Below are positions 1 to 9,368 of a stretch of DNA of 64,000 bases, piece by piece. The translations under genes and the position numbers were made by a program. Source of the DNA: Halodesulfurarchaeum formicicum. Its GTDB lineage: Archaea > Halobacteriota > Halobacteria > Halobacteriales > Halobacteriaceae. Position 1 is the first letter of the stretch. Each line of letters opens with the position of its first letter. The stretch is from positions 124,001 to 188,000 of the forward strand of contig NZ_CP016804.1 in the NCBI RefSeq assembly GCF_001886955.1, given 5' to 3'. Below the pieces are notes generated by a model that saw only the letters and a list, made by a program, of their open reading frames with translations, did not search any database and was not told the origin of the DNA.

Positions 1-750
1 TTCCTTTGCCACCACGCGGTAGTGGGGCGCTTCGACGGTGATGGTTCGGAACGGGGCCGATTTTTGGCGCTCGTAGAGGAACTCCATCACGTCACGGGTC
101 GCCTCGGGTTCGAGCTGGTCGAGTTCGGTGCCCCGACCGATGGGGACCAGGAAGAACACCTCCCACATCGCCGCCCCCAGCTCTTCGACCAGATCCGCGA
201 TTTCGGGGAGTTCGTCGGCGGTGTTCGCGGTGACGGTCGTGTTGATCTGAATGCCCAGGCCGGCTTCTTTTGCCATCTCGGCCCGGTCCATGATCAGCTC
301 GAAGGACCCCTCCTCGCCGCGGAAGGTGTCGTGGCTCTCCGGGGTGGCTCCATCGAGGGAGAGCGCGATGCGTTTGACCCCCAGGTCCGCGAAGGTCTCT
401 AGCACGTCGCGGTCCAGAAGCGAGGTCGGGGCCGGGGTCACCGCCGTGGGGAGTCCCTGGTCGGTGGCATGCTCGATGAGTTCGTAGAGATCCGGGCGCT
501 TGAGCGGGTCGCCACCGGAGATGACAAAGACCGGGGGCGGGTGCCCGAAGTCCGCGATCTGGTCGATCAGGGCCTTCCCCTCGGCGGTCGAGAGCTCGTT
601 CGGGTCGCGATCGGGCTGGGCGTCCGCTCGGCAGTGATCACACTCCAGATCACAGGCCTGTGTTACCTCCCAGGTCGCGATGAGCGGGGTTTGCGCGTAG
701 TTCCGCCCACCGCCGCCACCGGGGTGGCCACCCGGATGTCCGTGTGCCAT
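1..750 (-). CDS. Radical SAM/SPASM heme-biosynthesis protein, AhbD-like (3' truncated by window)
   Basis: Reading from 750 towards 1 gives 250 codons without a stop, so the C-terminus lies outside the window. After a His/Gly-rich N-terminus (MAHGHPGGHPGGGGG) comes the radical SAM motif C-x3-C-x2-C (ACDLECDHC), then SGGDPL and SLDGATPESHD, typical of the TIGR04053 radical SAM/SPASM family. Haloarchaeal members are usually assigned to the siroheme-dependent heme pathway (AhbD, decarboxylation of Fe-coproporphyrin III). That role fits the divergent neighbour hemA, which makes the tetrapyrrole precursor. The AhbD-versus-other-SPASM-enzyme assignment is inference; the radical SAM fold is clear. 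Start chosen at the only ATG ahead of the conserved core. Confidence 0.85.
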   Translation of the reverse strand, partial: MAHGHPGGHPGGGGGRNYAQTPLIATWEVTQACDLECDHCRADAQPDRDPNELSTAEGKALIDQIADFGHPPPVFVISGGDPLKRPDLYELIEHATDQGLPTAVTPAPTSLLDRDVLETFADLGVKRIALSLDGATPESHDTFRGEEGSFELIMDRAEMAKEAGLGIQINTTVTANTADELPEIADLVEELGAAMWEVFFLVPIGRGTELDQLEPEATRDVMEFLYERQKSAPFRTITVEAPHYRVVAKE

Positions 751-810
751 TGGCGGGGGTAGGGGAGCAACGGATAAAAGCCCAGTTCTCCGCGGACCAA
801 GAGCCGCGAA

Positions 811-816
811 TTTATA
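811..816 (+). promoter_or_regulatory. TATA box of hemA
   Basis: tttata lies about 40 nt before the first hemA start candidates (GTG 849, ATG 855). The predicted transcript start is near 840, giving a very short leader. The 98-bp gap is shared with the divergent radical SAM gene. Confidence 0.6.
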
Positions 817-854
817 TCGCCCCGCCCGACTAGGACTACACAGAATCAGTGACG

Positions 855-2111
855 ATGAACGATCTTCACGCCCTGATCGTCTCGCACAAACGGGCTTCCG
901 TCGACCAGATCCGGCGGTTGACGGAACGAGACGTGGGGCAACTCCGCTATCGGCTGGCAAACGCCGGGGCGGAGGAAGTCTACGTGTTGCATACCTGCAA
1001 CCGGGCCGAGTACTACGTCACGGGATCCAGCACGGCCCGCGAGGCGGTCGTCGAGGACATCGAGTTGCCCGCCGACACTATCCAGCGGCTCTCGGGCCCG
1101 GCGGCCGCCCGGCACCTCCTGCGGGTCGCGGCTGGCCTGGAGAGCATGGTCGTCGGCGAGGACGAGATCCTCGGCCAGGTTTCCCGGGCCCAGGAGGAGG
1201 GGCTCTCCCAGTTGAACGGCACGCTCGGCCCCATCGTCGAGAAGGCGATCCGGGTAGGTAAACGGGTCCGCTCGGAGACCCGGATCAACGAGGGCAACCC
1301 CTCGATGGGGACCGCGGCCGCGGAACTCGCCAGCCGCCAGCTCGGCGATCTCTCCGACGTGCGGGCGATCGTGATCGGGGCCGGCGAGATGGGCAAACTC
1401 GTCGCCAAACCGCTTGCGGACCGCGGGGCCGAACTGTTGATCACGAATCGGACCTACGACTCCGCGAAGGAACTCGCCCAGCGGGTGGCTGGCACGCCCA
1501 TCTGTTTCGAGGCGATTCACGGCAGTCTCTCGGAGGTCGACCTCGTGGTGACCGCGACCGACGCCCCCCACCCGATCCTCGATGCGGCGACCTTCGACGA
1601 GACGAACGTGACCGTGCTGGACCTGGCGAATCCCCCCGACGTTGCCGACCCGGCCCGGGATCTGGACTCGGTGACGCTCTTTGACATCGACGACATCGGT
1701 TCGATCGTCGACAGCGCGATGGCGACCCGGACCGAGGCGGCCACCGAGGCCGAGCGGATCGTCGACACCGAGATGGAGGCCCTCGAACGCGACCTGAAGA
1801 AACGCGAGGCCGACGAGATGCTCTCGACGATCTACGATCGGGCCGAGGAGTTGCGGCAGGCGGAGGTCAATCGGGCACAGAATCGACTGAACCAGAACGG
1901 CGGGCTCACGGAGCGAGAACGGGAGATCCTGGACGACCTGGGCTCGGCGCTGGTCAACAAGCTGCTCTCGACGCCGACCCGGTCGATCAAGCAGGCGGCG
2001 GTCGCCGAGGACTACGAGACCCTCCGAACCGTCGCGGACGTCTTCGAGGTGCCAGAGGCCCCGCCCGAGGAGCCGGTCGAGCCCGACACCGAGGAGCAAG
2101 CGGATGGATAA
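855..2111 (+). CDS. hemA: Glutamyl-tRNA reductase HemA
   Basis: Reduces glutamyl-tRNA(Glu) to glutamate-1-semialdehyde with NADPH, the first step of the C5 tetrapyrrole pathway. About 418 residues, the normal family length. The catalytic Cys sits in LHTCNRAEYY (about residue 48), followed by the family signature MVVGEDEILGQV, the NADP-binding IVIGAGEMGKLVA and a C-terminal helical dimerisation region. A GTG at 849 (GTG ACG ATG) is an alternative start two codons upstream. The divergent radical SAM gene acts later in heme synthesis. The last part (PPEEPVEPDTEEQ) is an acidic haloarchaeal tail. Confidence 0.96.
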   Translation: MNDLHALIVSHKRASVDQIRRLTERDVGQLRYRLANAGAEEVYVLHTCNRAEYYVTGSSTAREAVVEDIELPADTIQRLSGPAAARHLLRVAAGLESMVVGEDEILGQVSRAQEEGLSQLNGTLGPIVEKAIRVGKRVRSETRINEGNPSMGTAAAELASRQLGDLSDVRAIVIGAGEMGKLVAKPLADRGAELLITNRTYDSAKELAQRVAGTPICFEAIHGSLSEVDLVVTATDAPHPILDAATFDETNVTVLDLANPPDVADPARDLDSVTLFDIDDIGSIVDSAMATRTEAATEAERIVDTEMEALERDLKKREADEMLSTIYDRAEELRQAEVNRAQNRLNQNGGLTEREREILDDLGSALVNKLLSTPTRSIKQAAVAEDYETLRTVADVFEVPEAPPEEPVEPDTEEQADG

Positions 2112-2173
2112 AGAGCGGAGGATACCCCGTGGACCCAAAGGGACTTGATTATCCGGACCGTACTCACGCCAAA

Positions 2174-3403
<1,230 letters not shown>

Positions 3404-3449
3404 CTCGCAACCGACACGGATTAATTCGGGACCGGCCTTCTCCGAGTCG

Positions 3450-3923
3450 ATGGGTCAGATCAGAATCGTTTGGGGGACCGGCCGCGGCCCCACGGAGACC
3501 GCCGCGTACGACGCCGCCCTGGCCGCGGCGAACGTGCACAACTACAACCTCGTCGCGGTCTCCTCGGTCATTCCGGCCGACGCCACGGTTTCGCGAGTCG
3601 GGACGGCCCCGGACCTGGGGCCGATCGGCCACCGGCTGACCGTCGTTGAGGCTGCCACGACCGTCGCCGGACCCGGGGTTGCCTCGGCCGGCCTCGCCTG
3701 GACGACCGGGGACGGCCCGGGACTGTTCTACGAGTCGGCTGGCCCGACCGACCGCGCCACGGTCGAGGCCCGGGTGCGGGAGGGGATCGCGGCGGGTCAG
3801 GACCTGCGGGATTGGGAGATGGATGGTCCGGCGGTCGAGACGACGAGCATCGAAGCCGAGAGCGGCGAATACGCTGCAAGCGTCGTCATCGCGGCCTACG
3901 GGACCGCCGAGCCGATTCTCTGA
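3450..3923 (+). CDS. pdaD: Pyruvoyl-dependent arginine decarboxylase PdaD
   Basis: Makes agmatine from arginine. In archaea agmatine feeds polyamine synthesis and agmatidine modification of tRNA-Ile2. 157 residues, the usual length. The proenzyme self-cleavage site is the Ser-Ser pair in VAVSSVIP (residues 38-39), where the second Ser becomes the pyruvoyl group. The segment GPGVASAGLAW and the late acidic residues also fit the family. A TATA-like attaat lies about 30 nt upstream of the ATG, so it probably has its own promoter. Confidence 0.95.
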   Translation: MGQIRIVWGTGRGPTETAAYDAALAAANVHNYNLVAVSSVIPADATVSRVGTAPDLGPIGHRLTVVEAATTVAGPGVASAGLAWTTGDGPGLFYESAGPTDRATVEARVREGIAAGQDLRDWEMDGPAVETTSIEAESGEYAASVVIAAYGTAEPIL

Positions 3924-3971
3924 CTGCTGGGACCGAAGTGTTTACCCAGCCCGCCCGGCTATGCGTGGGTA

Positions 3972-4337
3972 ATGTATGGAAATACGCCGTACGCGGGCCG
4001 TCCGGGCGACGAGGAGGTTCCGGAACTCTCTCCCGCGGCGCGGCGCGCCCTCCAGGAGGGCGTCTCCGACGTAGAGCGGGCGACCCGTCGCTTTCTGCCC
4101 GATGACTACCAGGTCGGCTCCCGTGTCGGCCAGTCGAACTCGGGGCCCCAGGTCACCATCTCGGTCCGACCACCGGTCGGCAACCCCGTGAGCGCGGGCT
4201 TCACCCCCGACATGGACAGCGAGGAGGACCTCATCCCGGTCGAGGACGTCGACGAGGTCGCCCGCGGCCTGGCCGCGAGCGCGGCGCTGCAGGTCAAGCA
4301 GGCGATCGGTGACGACGTGCCGCCAATGGCACGATAG
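3972..4337 (+). CDS. Conserved haloarchaeal protein, DUF5811-like
   Basis: 121 residues beginning MYGNTPYAGRPGDEEVPEL. I recognise it as a small protein conserved in haloarchaea (DUF5811 type) with no known function. It is acidic, with no membrane segment or metal motif; residues 45-120 look like one alpha/beta domain. It lies 48 nt after pdaD on the same strand, but a TATA-like stretch in that gap allows separate transcription. Function not assigned. Confidence 0.8.
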   Translation: MYGNTPYAGRPGDEEVPELSPAARRALQEGVSDVERATRRFLPDDYQVGSRVGQSNSGPQVTISVRPPVGNPVSAGFTPDMDSEEDLIPVEDVDEVARGLAASAALQVKQAIGDDVPPMAR

Positions 4338-4412
4338 CTCGCTTGAAAACGTCGAGACCGTCCGAAAAACCCGAGTTGTCCCGAGGAACCTGAGACAGCA
4401 GTCGCTCTTGTA

Positions 4413-4568
4413 CTAACTCGCCTGGCACGTCGGACAGGTGTCGTCTTGCTTGTAGTCGACCAGGCCGACCGCGTGGCGGCCGGTTCGTCGCCAGTAGCTG
4501 TTGCAGTTGGGGCACTCCCGGATCTGGTGGAATTCCGTGGTGTGTTGCATCACATCCCTATCGTTCAT
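4413..4568 (-). CDS. Small zinc-ribbon protein (51 aa)
   Basis: Short gene on the minus strand. The product has two Cys pairs, ECPNCNSYW and TCPTCQAS, making one C-x2-C...C-x2-C zinc ribbon that fills the protein and ends three residues before the stop. Start taken at the ATG whose complement is 4566-4568; an ATG six codons later is also possible. Haloarchaea carry many such micro zinc-finger proteins, some acting in regulation or stress, but this one's role is unknown. It converges on the DUF5811 gene with a 75-bp gap, and the GC content drops just upstream of it. Confidence 0.75.
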   Translation of the reverse strand: MNDRDVMQHTTEFHQIRECPNCNSYWRRTGRHAVGLVDYKQDDTCPTCQAS

Positions 4569-4928
4569 GGTTGTGCACATAAGGGTTCCCCTGATACCAA
4601 TTGAAACAATATTAGAACCTTATATTCATATAAGGTCTGGCAAGCGGCGGCGCTTGTTCTCGGTGCTGGTGTCCAAAACTGACTGTGTGTGCCCTTTAAA
4701 TTCCCATTCTCCCAAAAGGTGTGTGGAATTGTATAGATAATCGTTAATACAATATCTTATGTCCACTCATTGTTTGGATTGTGGATTATGTATAGAAAGG
4801 ACCTCTCAATGGTAGCCCACCATCTGGTCGCTCGTGATTTTCCAAGACTGGATAAAAATGAGAAGTGAACAACAAACAAATAACCTGAAGAGCCTGGCAT
4901 TTGGCGTGTCCGTGAAGTGGTCTATGTC
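4569..4928. other. AT-rich gap at the left edge of the accessory island
   Basis: About 350 bp of clearly lower GC than the rest of the window. It holds the 20-bp palindrome at 4617-4636, several TATA-like stretches and an 18-codon micro-frame at 4759-4815, but no gene I can support. It probably carries the promoters of the zinc-ribbon gene (leftward) and the membrane protein gene (rightward). Confidence 0.6.
4617..4636. promoter_or_regulatory. Perfect 9-bp inverted repeat, possible operator
   Basis: ACCTTATATTCATATAAGGT has 9-bp arms around a 2-bp centre. Each arm contains a TATA-like core (TTATAT), so it could be a two-way TATA element or a binding site for a dimeric repressor. It lies about 50 bp upstream of the zinc-ribbon gene and at the left edge of the AT-rich island. 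Confidence 0.55.
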
Positions 4929-5621
4929 ATGAGCAGGTGGACGATTATCTCCATTTTGGTTACAGTTGTTCTAATCGGAATTCCCACTGCTGCCAATTTT
5001 TATCCGCCCTTATTTGCTGGTTTGGCTGATCGATTACCGATTAACGTCATTTTCTCCTGGATGGCCCGCACAGGAATTCTCGCTATCGGGGCTATGAGCG
5101 GGTGGATTGTGAGGGGCATTTGGGAAGGGGAAAACGAGTCAGAGAGGGATATTGCGCCGGACGAAGAAACTGGGACAGACATCAATGGTGATGCTAAAGT
5201 CTCAGAAATTGAGGGGTGTATTGAGGTGGAGGGAAGTTGTTGGAGAGGAACAGCTGAAATATCAGATGAAAGGATATCTGATATTGACGTGGAATACAAA
5301 GCAATCTGTCCAAATTGCCAGACAGTGATGTATGACGGTGAAAATCGCGCTCCTGTTGCTGTGGCCACTGCGGGTGGAGGGCCAGACTTTTGGGAATGTC
5401 CAAGTTGCAACCATCATACGAGAGATCAGTATAGCAAATATGAGGATGCTCAAAATTTGTTCGATAGTCACGCTCGTCGGATTGTAGAAAGTGAGGGAGA
5501 AGTATATTCACTTGATAATTTAATTGATGAGATCCCCCACGAGGTGACGCCAAGGGGTATATGGGAACAATATGCAGAGACGACGGATGATAGTCAAGTC
5601 TCTACAAGTTGTTTCCACTGA
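4929..5621 (+). CDS. Hypothetical membrane protein with zinc ribbon
   Basis: About 230 residues. The N-terminus has two hydrophobic helices (one starting WTIISILVTVVLIG, one around GILAIGAMSGWIV), followed by an acidic linker. A soluble part carries a zinc ribbon made of CPNC and, some 40 residues later, CPSC. The C-terminal ~60 residues look helical and charged. I do not recognise the family. Codon choice and GC are unlike the neighbours (many A/T third positions), suggesting recent acquisition. The start could also be GTG at 4917. The next gene has the same plan of an N-terminal membrane anchor plus a cytosolic domain, so the two may act together. Confidence 0.7.
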   Translation: MSRWTIISILVTVVLIGIPTAANFYPPLFAGLADRLPINVIFSWMARTGILAIGAMSGWIVRGIWEGENESERDIAPDEETGTDINGDAKVSEIEGCIEVEGSCWRGTAEISDERISDIDVEYKAICPNCQTVMYDGENRAPVAVATAGGGPDFWECPSCNHHTRDQYSKYEDAQNLFDSHARRIVESEGEVYSLDNLIDEIPHEVTPRGIWEQYAETTDDSQVSTSCFH

Positions 5622-5716
5622 CTTTCAAGAACGGTCACACCGCCGTGGGCCATTCGGGGAGCCATGTAACCTGCAGAGGGAAAACGCTTATTTCATCAAG
5701 GTAGGTGCATGCTTGT

Positions 5717-6535
5717 ATGCCGACTATATTGCAGTCGCTTCCTCCCAATTTTTGGTCTGTTGATGTCGCGGATGTTGTTTCACTACTTTTGACGGTGGGA
5801 CTGTTTTTGGTCTATTTCAGTATGAGGAATATTCAGGACGAACAGAATACGATTCAGCGAACTCAAAATAGGCTGATGCAGAGACAGACCGCTTTGATGG
5901 CGGCAAACCATCAGCCGAGACTAACGTTTGACAGCCATCGGGGGGACGACGATACCCTGAAACTTAGTATAGACAATAGTGGCGAGGGTCCCGCGGACAA
6001 TATCCATTCACAGTGTGTGATTTACGAACAAGAGTTTGGTGGCGACGGTCCCCAATTTAAGCCTGGATACCAAGGGGCTGGAACGGTCGTCAGTTCAGCG
6101 CTAAACCCCATGGTTCGTAAACCTACTACGTCGATGCATGACGACAAGCCGCCCGATATGAACAAGGTAGGAGAAAGTACCGTTGAGGCGGGAGAGATGA
6201 ATATTCTACTTGATGGTGTGATCAAACTCAAGCCGTTCAGTGGCGGGTCTGAACCCTACGATGCCCCTTTCTCCGAAGTCATGCAGAGGCTTAGTCGGGA
6301 ATGGAACGATGTTGACCATATCGCTATTGACCTGTTCGTATTTTTCACCGACGTAGTGGGTGAGGAGTATGGAATGCATGTGGAGAGTTACTCGGATATT
6401 CCGCTCAGTATGGATTTGACATTTGAGGAGGCTCTTGAGCGGGGAAGTAAGCATAGTCGAATTGGTGACCCTCTTACCGAAGATGACGCCGCGGCTATGA
6501 TACCGCTCAATCCCGAGAATATGGACTTTAGGTAA
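5717..6535 (+). CDS. Hypothetical membrane-anchored protein
   Basis: About 272 residues with one N-terminal membrane helix (VVSLLLTVGLFLVYFSM), then a Gln-rich coiled coil (IQDEQNTIQRTQNRLMQRQ), then a ~200-residue soluble domain that begins PRLTFDS and looks beta-rich. This plan occurs in prokaryotic membrane-anchored proteins of unknown function; I cannot name the family. A TATA-like cttattt at about 5687-5693 sits 24-30 nt before this ATG, supporting a leaderless start here and not at the upstream GTG 5705. Its low GC matches the preceding gene, and both lie on the AT-rich island. Confidence 0.7.
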   Translation: MPTILQSLPPNFWSVDVADVVSLLLTVGLFLVYFSMRNIQDEQNTIQRTQNRLMQRQTALMAANHQPRLTFDSHRGDDDTLKLSIDNSGEGPADNIHSQCVIYEQEFGGDGPQFKPGYQGAGTVVSSALNPMVRKPTTSMHDDKPPDMNKVGESTVEAGEMNILLDGVIKLKPFSGGSEPYDAPFSEVMQRLSREWNDVDHIAIDLFVFFTDVVGEEYGMHVESYSDIPLSMDLTFEEALERGSKHSRIGDPLTEDDAAAMIPLNPENMDFR

Positions 6536-6757
6536 CGCTTGGCGCCCTCAAATCCACCCCCTACCATGGAGCGATAGGGACCCGTCCGCTCTGTAATCTT
6601 GACGGGGTCGTTTGGGGGTGGTGTCCGTCGGTTTGAGTGACGCGCGAGAACTGGCGAAGCGGCTATCTATCAGATTGGTAGAGCAGTCTGGCGGGGTTGA
6701 CCCCGACCACCGGCTAAAACCTCCGAATTTGTGTAAACAATTGATTACACAAAACGC
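6536..6757. other. Gap at the right edge of the AT-rich island
   Basis: 222 bp between the island gene and the convergent infB stop. It contains a small hairpin at 6692-6705 (CGGGGT-TG-ACCCCG) and the large palindrome at 6728-6753. An open frame from 6612 runs antisense into infB and has no recognisable product. Confidence 0.5.
6728..6753. promoter_or_regulatory. 26-bp palindrome next to the infB stop
   Basis: Arms TTTGTGTAA (6728-6736) and TTACACAAA (6745-6753) are perfect inverted copies around the centre ACAATTGA, itself nearly symmetric (CAATTG). It lies 4 nt beyond the infB stop codon, at the right end of the AT-rich island. It could be a terminator, a repressor operator or an integration boundary; no adjacent gene start explains it. 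Confidence 0.55.
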
Positions 6758-8554
6758 CTACTTCCCCCAGAATGGCTCGCGCTCGCGCCGGGTCTCCAGG
6801 AACTGGGCGAGCGCCTCCCGCTCGTCGGCCGGCAAGTCCTCGCGGAGTTCCTGTTCGAGCACTTTGGCGTGATTCTCGGGGAGGTCGACCCAGAGCACGT
6901 CTTCTTCCTCGATGTCCCGGCCCACTGTCGGGCCGTCGATCGAGACCGCGGCGCGCTCACCGGCCCGAAGTTCGTCCAGGTCCTCGCCCTCGTCCTGGAT
7001 CGTCTTGAGGACGCCCACGCGCTCGAACTCGCCGTTCTCGAAGTAGCCAACGGGAACGTTCCGTCCCAGCGTGCCCGTCGCGACCTCCACGCCGACCACG
7101 GCGGGCCCGGACTGCCGAAAGACGTGATCCCGGAGGATCCGGAACCGGGCGGGCCGGACGACGTTCTCGAAGACGGCCTCGCGTTGCCGTCGGTGGATGT
7201 TCTCGACGTACGCCTCGTAGTCCTCGATGAGCTGATAGATCACGTCGTCCATGAACAGCCGGACGTCGGACTCGGCGGCCAACTCCGCGGCGTCGTCGTG
7301 TACGTCGACGTTGAACCCCAGGATCGCCTGGTGGGTGTCCTCGTCGGCTGTGGATGCCACACTCACGTCCCGGGGCGCGATGTCCCCGACCTCGGCCCGG
7401 AGGATCGGAATCTCGGCCTCGCGCAGCGAGTTGGCGATGGCCTCCAGACTGCCCAGGGTGTCGGCCTTGACGACGATGCCCTCCTCCTCGGTGCTCACGG
7501 CCACCTCCGCGAGTTCCTCCTGGACGGCCTCGACGACGGCCTCGGTCTCCCGGTCCCCGACGACCCGGACTGGCGCTCCAGAGAGGGCCTCCTTGAGATC
7601 CGGCGCGGCGATCTTCAGCCCCATCGCGGCCGAGACCGACTCGACCTGCTCGAAGCGCTTCTCGGTGCGGATCTCCGCCAGATCACGTGGCTGGAGCAAC
7701 GCTCTAACAGTCGTGACGATCGGGCCCTGGGTCCCGCCGACGACGATCTCGTCGCCCTCCTCGATCGTGCCGTCGTACAGGATCACGTCCAGCGTGGAGC
7801 CAAAGCCCCGCTCCTCGGTGACTTCGAGGACGGTGCCCGCACCGGGGCCCGAGATGTCGACCTCCATCTCTTCGCCCATGTAGCGCTGGGAGAGCCCCAT
7901 CAGGACCGCCAGCAGGTCCGGGATGCCCTCGCCGGTCTCCGCGCTCACCGGGATCACGCCCACGTTCTGTCGGAAGTTCTTCACCCGCCAGTAGAAGTCC
8001 GCGGAGAAGCCCGCATCCGAGAGGTCGCCGATGATCTCGTAGAGCCGTTCGTCGAGGTCCCCGCGCACGCGGTCGCTCTGGGCCTCGTAACTCGCCCGGA
8101 TCGGGGCGTCGGGGCTGGGATTCCAGCCCGGAATCGTATCGACCTTGTTCGCGGCGACGACGAAGGGCGTCTCGCTGTCCTGCAAAATCGAGACTGCCTC
8201 GTGGGTCTGTGGCTGGAAGCCGTCGGTCACGTCCACGACGAGGATGGCGATGTCCGCCAGCGCCCCGCCCCGGGCCCGCAGCGTGGTGAAGGCGTGGTGG
8301 CCCGGCGTGTCGATAAAGAGCAGGCCCGGCAGGTCGAACTCCTCGGGGTCGACCAGGTCGCCGGCGATCTTCGAAACCACGTCCAGCGGGACTGCGGTCG
8401 CGCCGATGTGCTGGGTGATCGCTCCCGATTCGCCCTCGATCACGGCCGAGCCCCGAATCTTGTCGAGGAGGCTCGTCTTGCCGTGATCAACGTGGCCCAG
8501 GACGGCCACGATGGGGGTTCGAAACGCGTCGGTTTGGGCTGGGTCAGGCGACAT
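6758..8554 (-). CDS. infB: Translation initiation factor aIF5B (IF-2-like GTPase)
   Basis: GTPase that promotes subunit joining and initiator tRNA placement. 598 residues, the normal archaeal length, so without the intein found in some archaeal homologues. G1 motif GHVDHGKT at residues 20-27, a G2-region Thr in ITQHIGA, G3 DTPGHH, G4 NKVD. Domain II follows, then domain III and the C-terminal beta-barrel that binds initiator tRNA. The start MSPDPAQTDAF is the only good ATG just ahead of the G domain. It ends FWGK at the palindrome described separately. Confidence 0.96.
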   Translation of the reverse strand: MSPDPAQTDAFRTPIVAVLGHVDHGKTSLLDKIRGSAVIEGESGAITQHIGATAVPLDVVSKIAGDLVDPEEFDLPGLLFIDTPGHHAFTTLRARGGALADIAILVVDVTDGFQPQTHEAVSILQDSETPFVVAANKVDTIPGWNPSPDAPIRASYEAQSDRVRGDLDERLYEIIGDLSDAGFSADFYWRVKNFRQNVGVIPVSAETGEGIPDLLAVLMGLSQRYMGEEMEVDISGPGAGTVLEVTEERGFGSTLDVILYDGTIEEGDEIVVGGTQGPIVTTVRALLQPRDLAEIRTEKRFEQVESVSAAMGLKIAAPDLKEALSGAPVRVVGDRETEAVVEAVQEELAEVAVSTEEEGIVVKADTLGSLEAIANSLREAEIPILRAEVGDIAPRDVSVASTADEDTHQAILGFNVDVHDDAAELAAESDVRLFMDDVIYQLIEDYEAYVENIHRRQREAVFENVVRPARFRILRDHVFRQSGPAVVGVEVATGTLGRNVPVGYFENGEFERVGVLKTIQDEGEDLDELRAGERAAVSIDGPTVGRDIEEEDVLWVDLPENHAKVLEQELREDLPADEREALAQFLETRREREPFWGK

Positions 8555-8666
8555 GCGAGTAAAGAACCCGGTTACTCCTACAGATCAACGGGCGGCAGTT
8601 AAGAGCATCGTCACCCGGCCCGGGCAGCCCAGGGCATTTATGGTCGCGGGTCGAGTCCGATGGCGT

Positions 8667-8909
8667 ATGGCCGATATGCTCGCTGAGACCCTCTCCGGCA
8701 AGTCGGTGATGGGGGCCGACGGCACCGAACTCGGAAAACTGTACAACGTCACGATGGACCTGGAATCGGGTCGGATCGAGAACCTCCTGGTCGAACCCTT
8801 GGAGGAGGGCTCGGCCCACGTCGACTTCCCGCAGGACGAGTCGGGCCGCTTCCAGATCCCGGTTGCCCGGGTACAGGCGGTCAAAGACTACATCGTCGTC
8901 GACCGGTAG
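8667..8909 (+). CDS. PRC-barrel domain protein
   Basis: 80 residues forming one PRC-barrel (MADMLAETLSGKSVMGADGTELGKLYNV... IPVARVQAVKDYIVVDR). PRC-barrel proteins in archaea are small RNA-processing or division-related beta-barrels. A TATA-like atttatg at about 8637 is 30 nt before the ATG, indicating a leaderless transcript. The stop TAG is immediately followed by the ATG of nob1, so the two are co-transcribed and probably translationally coupled. The link to Nob1 suggests a role near rRNA processing, but that is inference. Confidence 0.88.
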   Translation: MADMLAETLSGKSVMGADGTELGKLYNVTMDLESGRIENLLVEPLEEGSAHVDFPQDESGRFQIPVARVQAVKDYIVVDR

Positions 8910-9368
8910 ATGTACGTCCTCGACGCGTCGGCGTTCATCGAGGAGTTCGACACGGAGGAACCCGTCGCGACCATTCCCGCCGTTCGGGAAGAACTGGTCG
9001 ACGGGGCCGGGTATCGCTACGACGCGATGGAGGGCGCGGGGATGCACGTCCACATTCCCGACCCCGACGTGCTCGATCGGGTCAAACGCGCCGCCGAGTC
9101 CACCGGCGACCTGGACACTCTCTCCGAGACCGACCTGCGCCTGCTCGCCGCGGCCTTCGAACTCGACGGGACCCTGGTGACCGACGATTATGCCATCCAG
9201 AACGTCGCCGAATCACTCGACGTGGCCATCGAGGTCATCGCCCAGGAGGGAATCACCGAACAGCGTGACTGGCTGTGGCAGTGTCAGGGCTGTGGAAAGG
9301 AGTTCGACGAAAAACACGACCGCTGTCCGATCTGTGGGGCCGACCTGGCCCGCAAGAACCCGAACTAG
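8910..9368 (+). CDS. nob1: rRNA maturation endonuclease Nob1
   Basis: PIN-domain endonuclease that makes the 3' end of 16S rRNA in archaea. 152 residues. The PIN domain (about 1-110) starts MYVLDAS with the first catalytic Asp at residue 5 and has later acidic residues in SETDLRLLAA and VTDDYAIQN. The C-terminal zinc ribbon has Cys 125, 128, 139 and 142 (WQCQGCG...RCPICG). This PIN-plus-ribbon order is diagnostic for Nob1 and separates it from VapC toxins. It follows the PRC-barrel gene with no gap, and its stop overlaps the stop of the convergent CPBP protease gene by 4 nt (CTAG). Confidence 0.95.
   Translation: MYVLDASAFIEEFDTEEPVATIPAVREELVDGAGYRYDAMEGAGMHVHIPDPDVLDRVKRAAESTGDLDTLSETDLRLLAAAFELDGTLVTDDYAIQNVAESLDVAIEVIAQEGITEQRDWLWQCQGCGKEFDEKHDRCPICGADLARKNPN

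Noticed and set aside
4759-4815. An 18-codon frame reading MSTHCLDCGLCIERTSQW with three Cys
   Set aside because: It resembles half a zinc ribbon, but no second Cys pair follows and no promoter spacing supports it. Perhaps a remnant.
6612-6872. An open frame beginning GLSDARELAKRLSIRL at the right end of the island
   Set aside because: It runs antisense into infB, its second half has the composition of a shadow frame, and I see no family motif.
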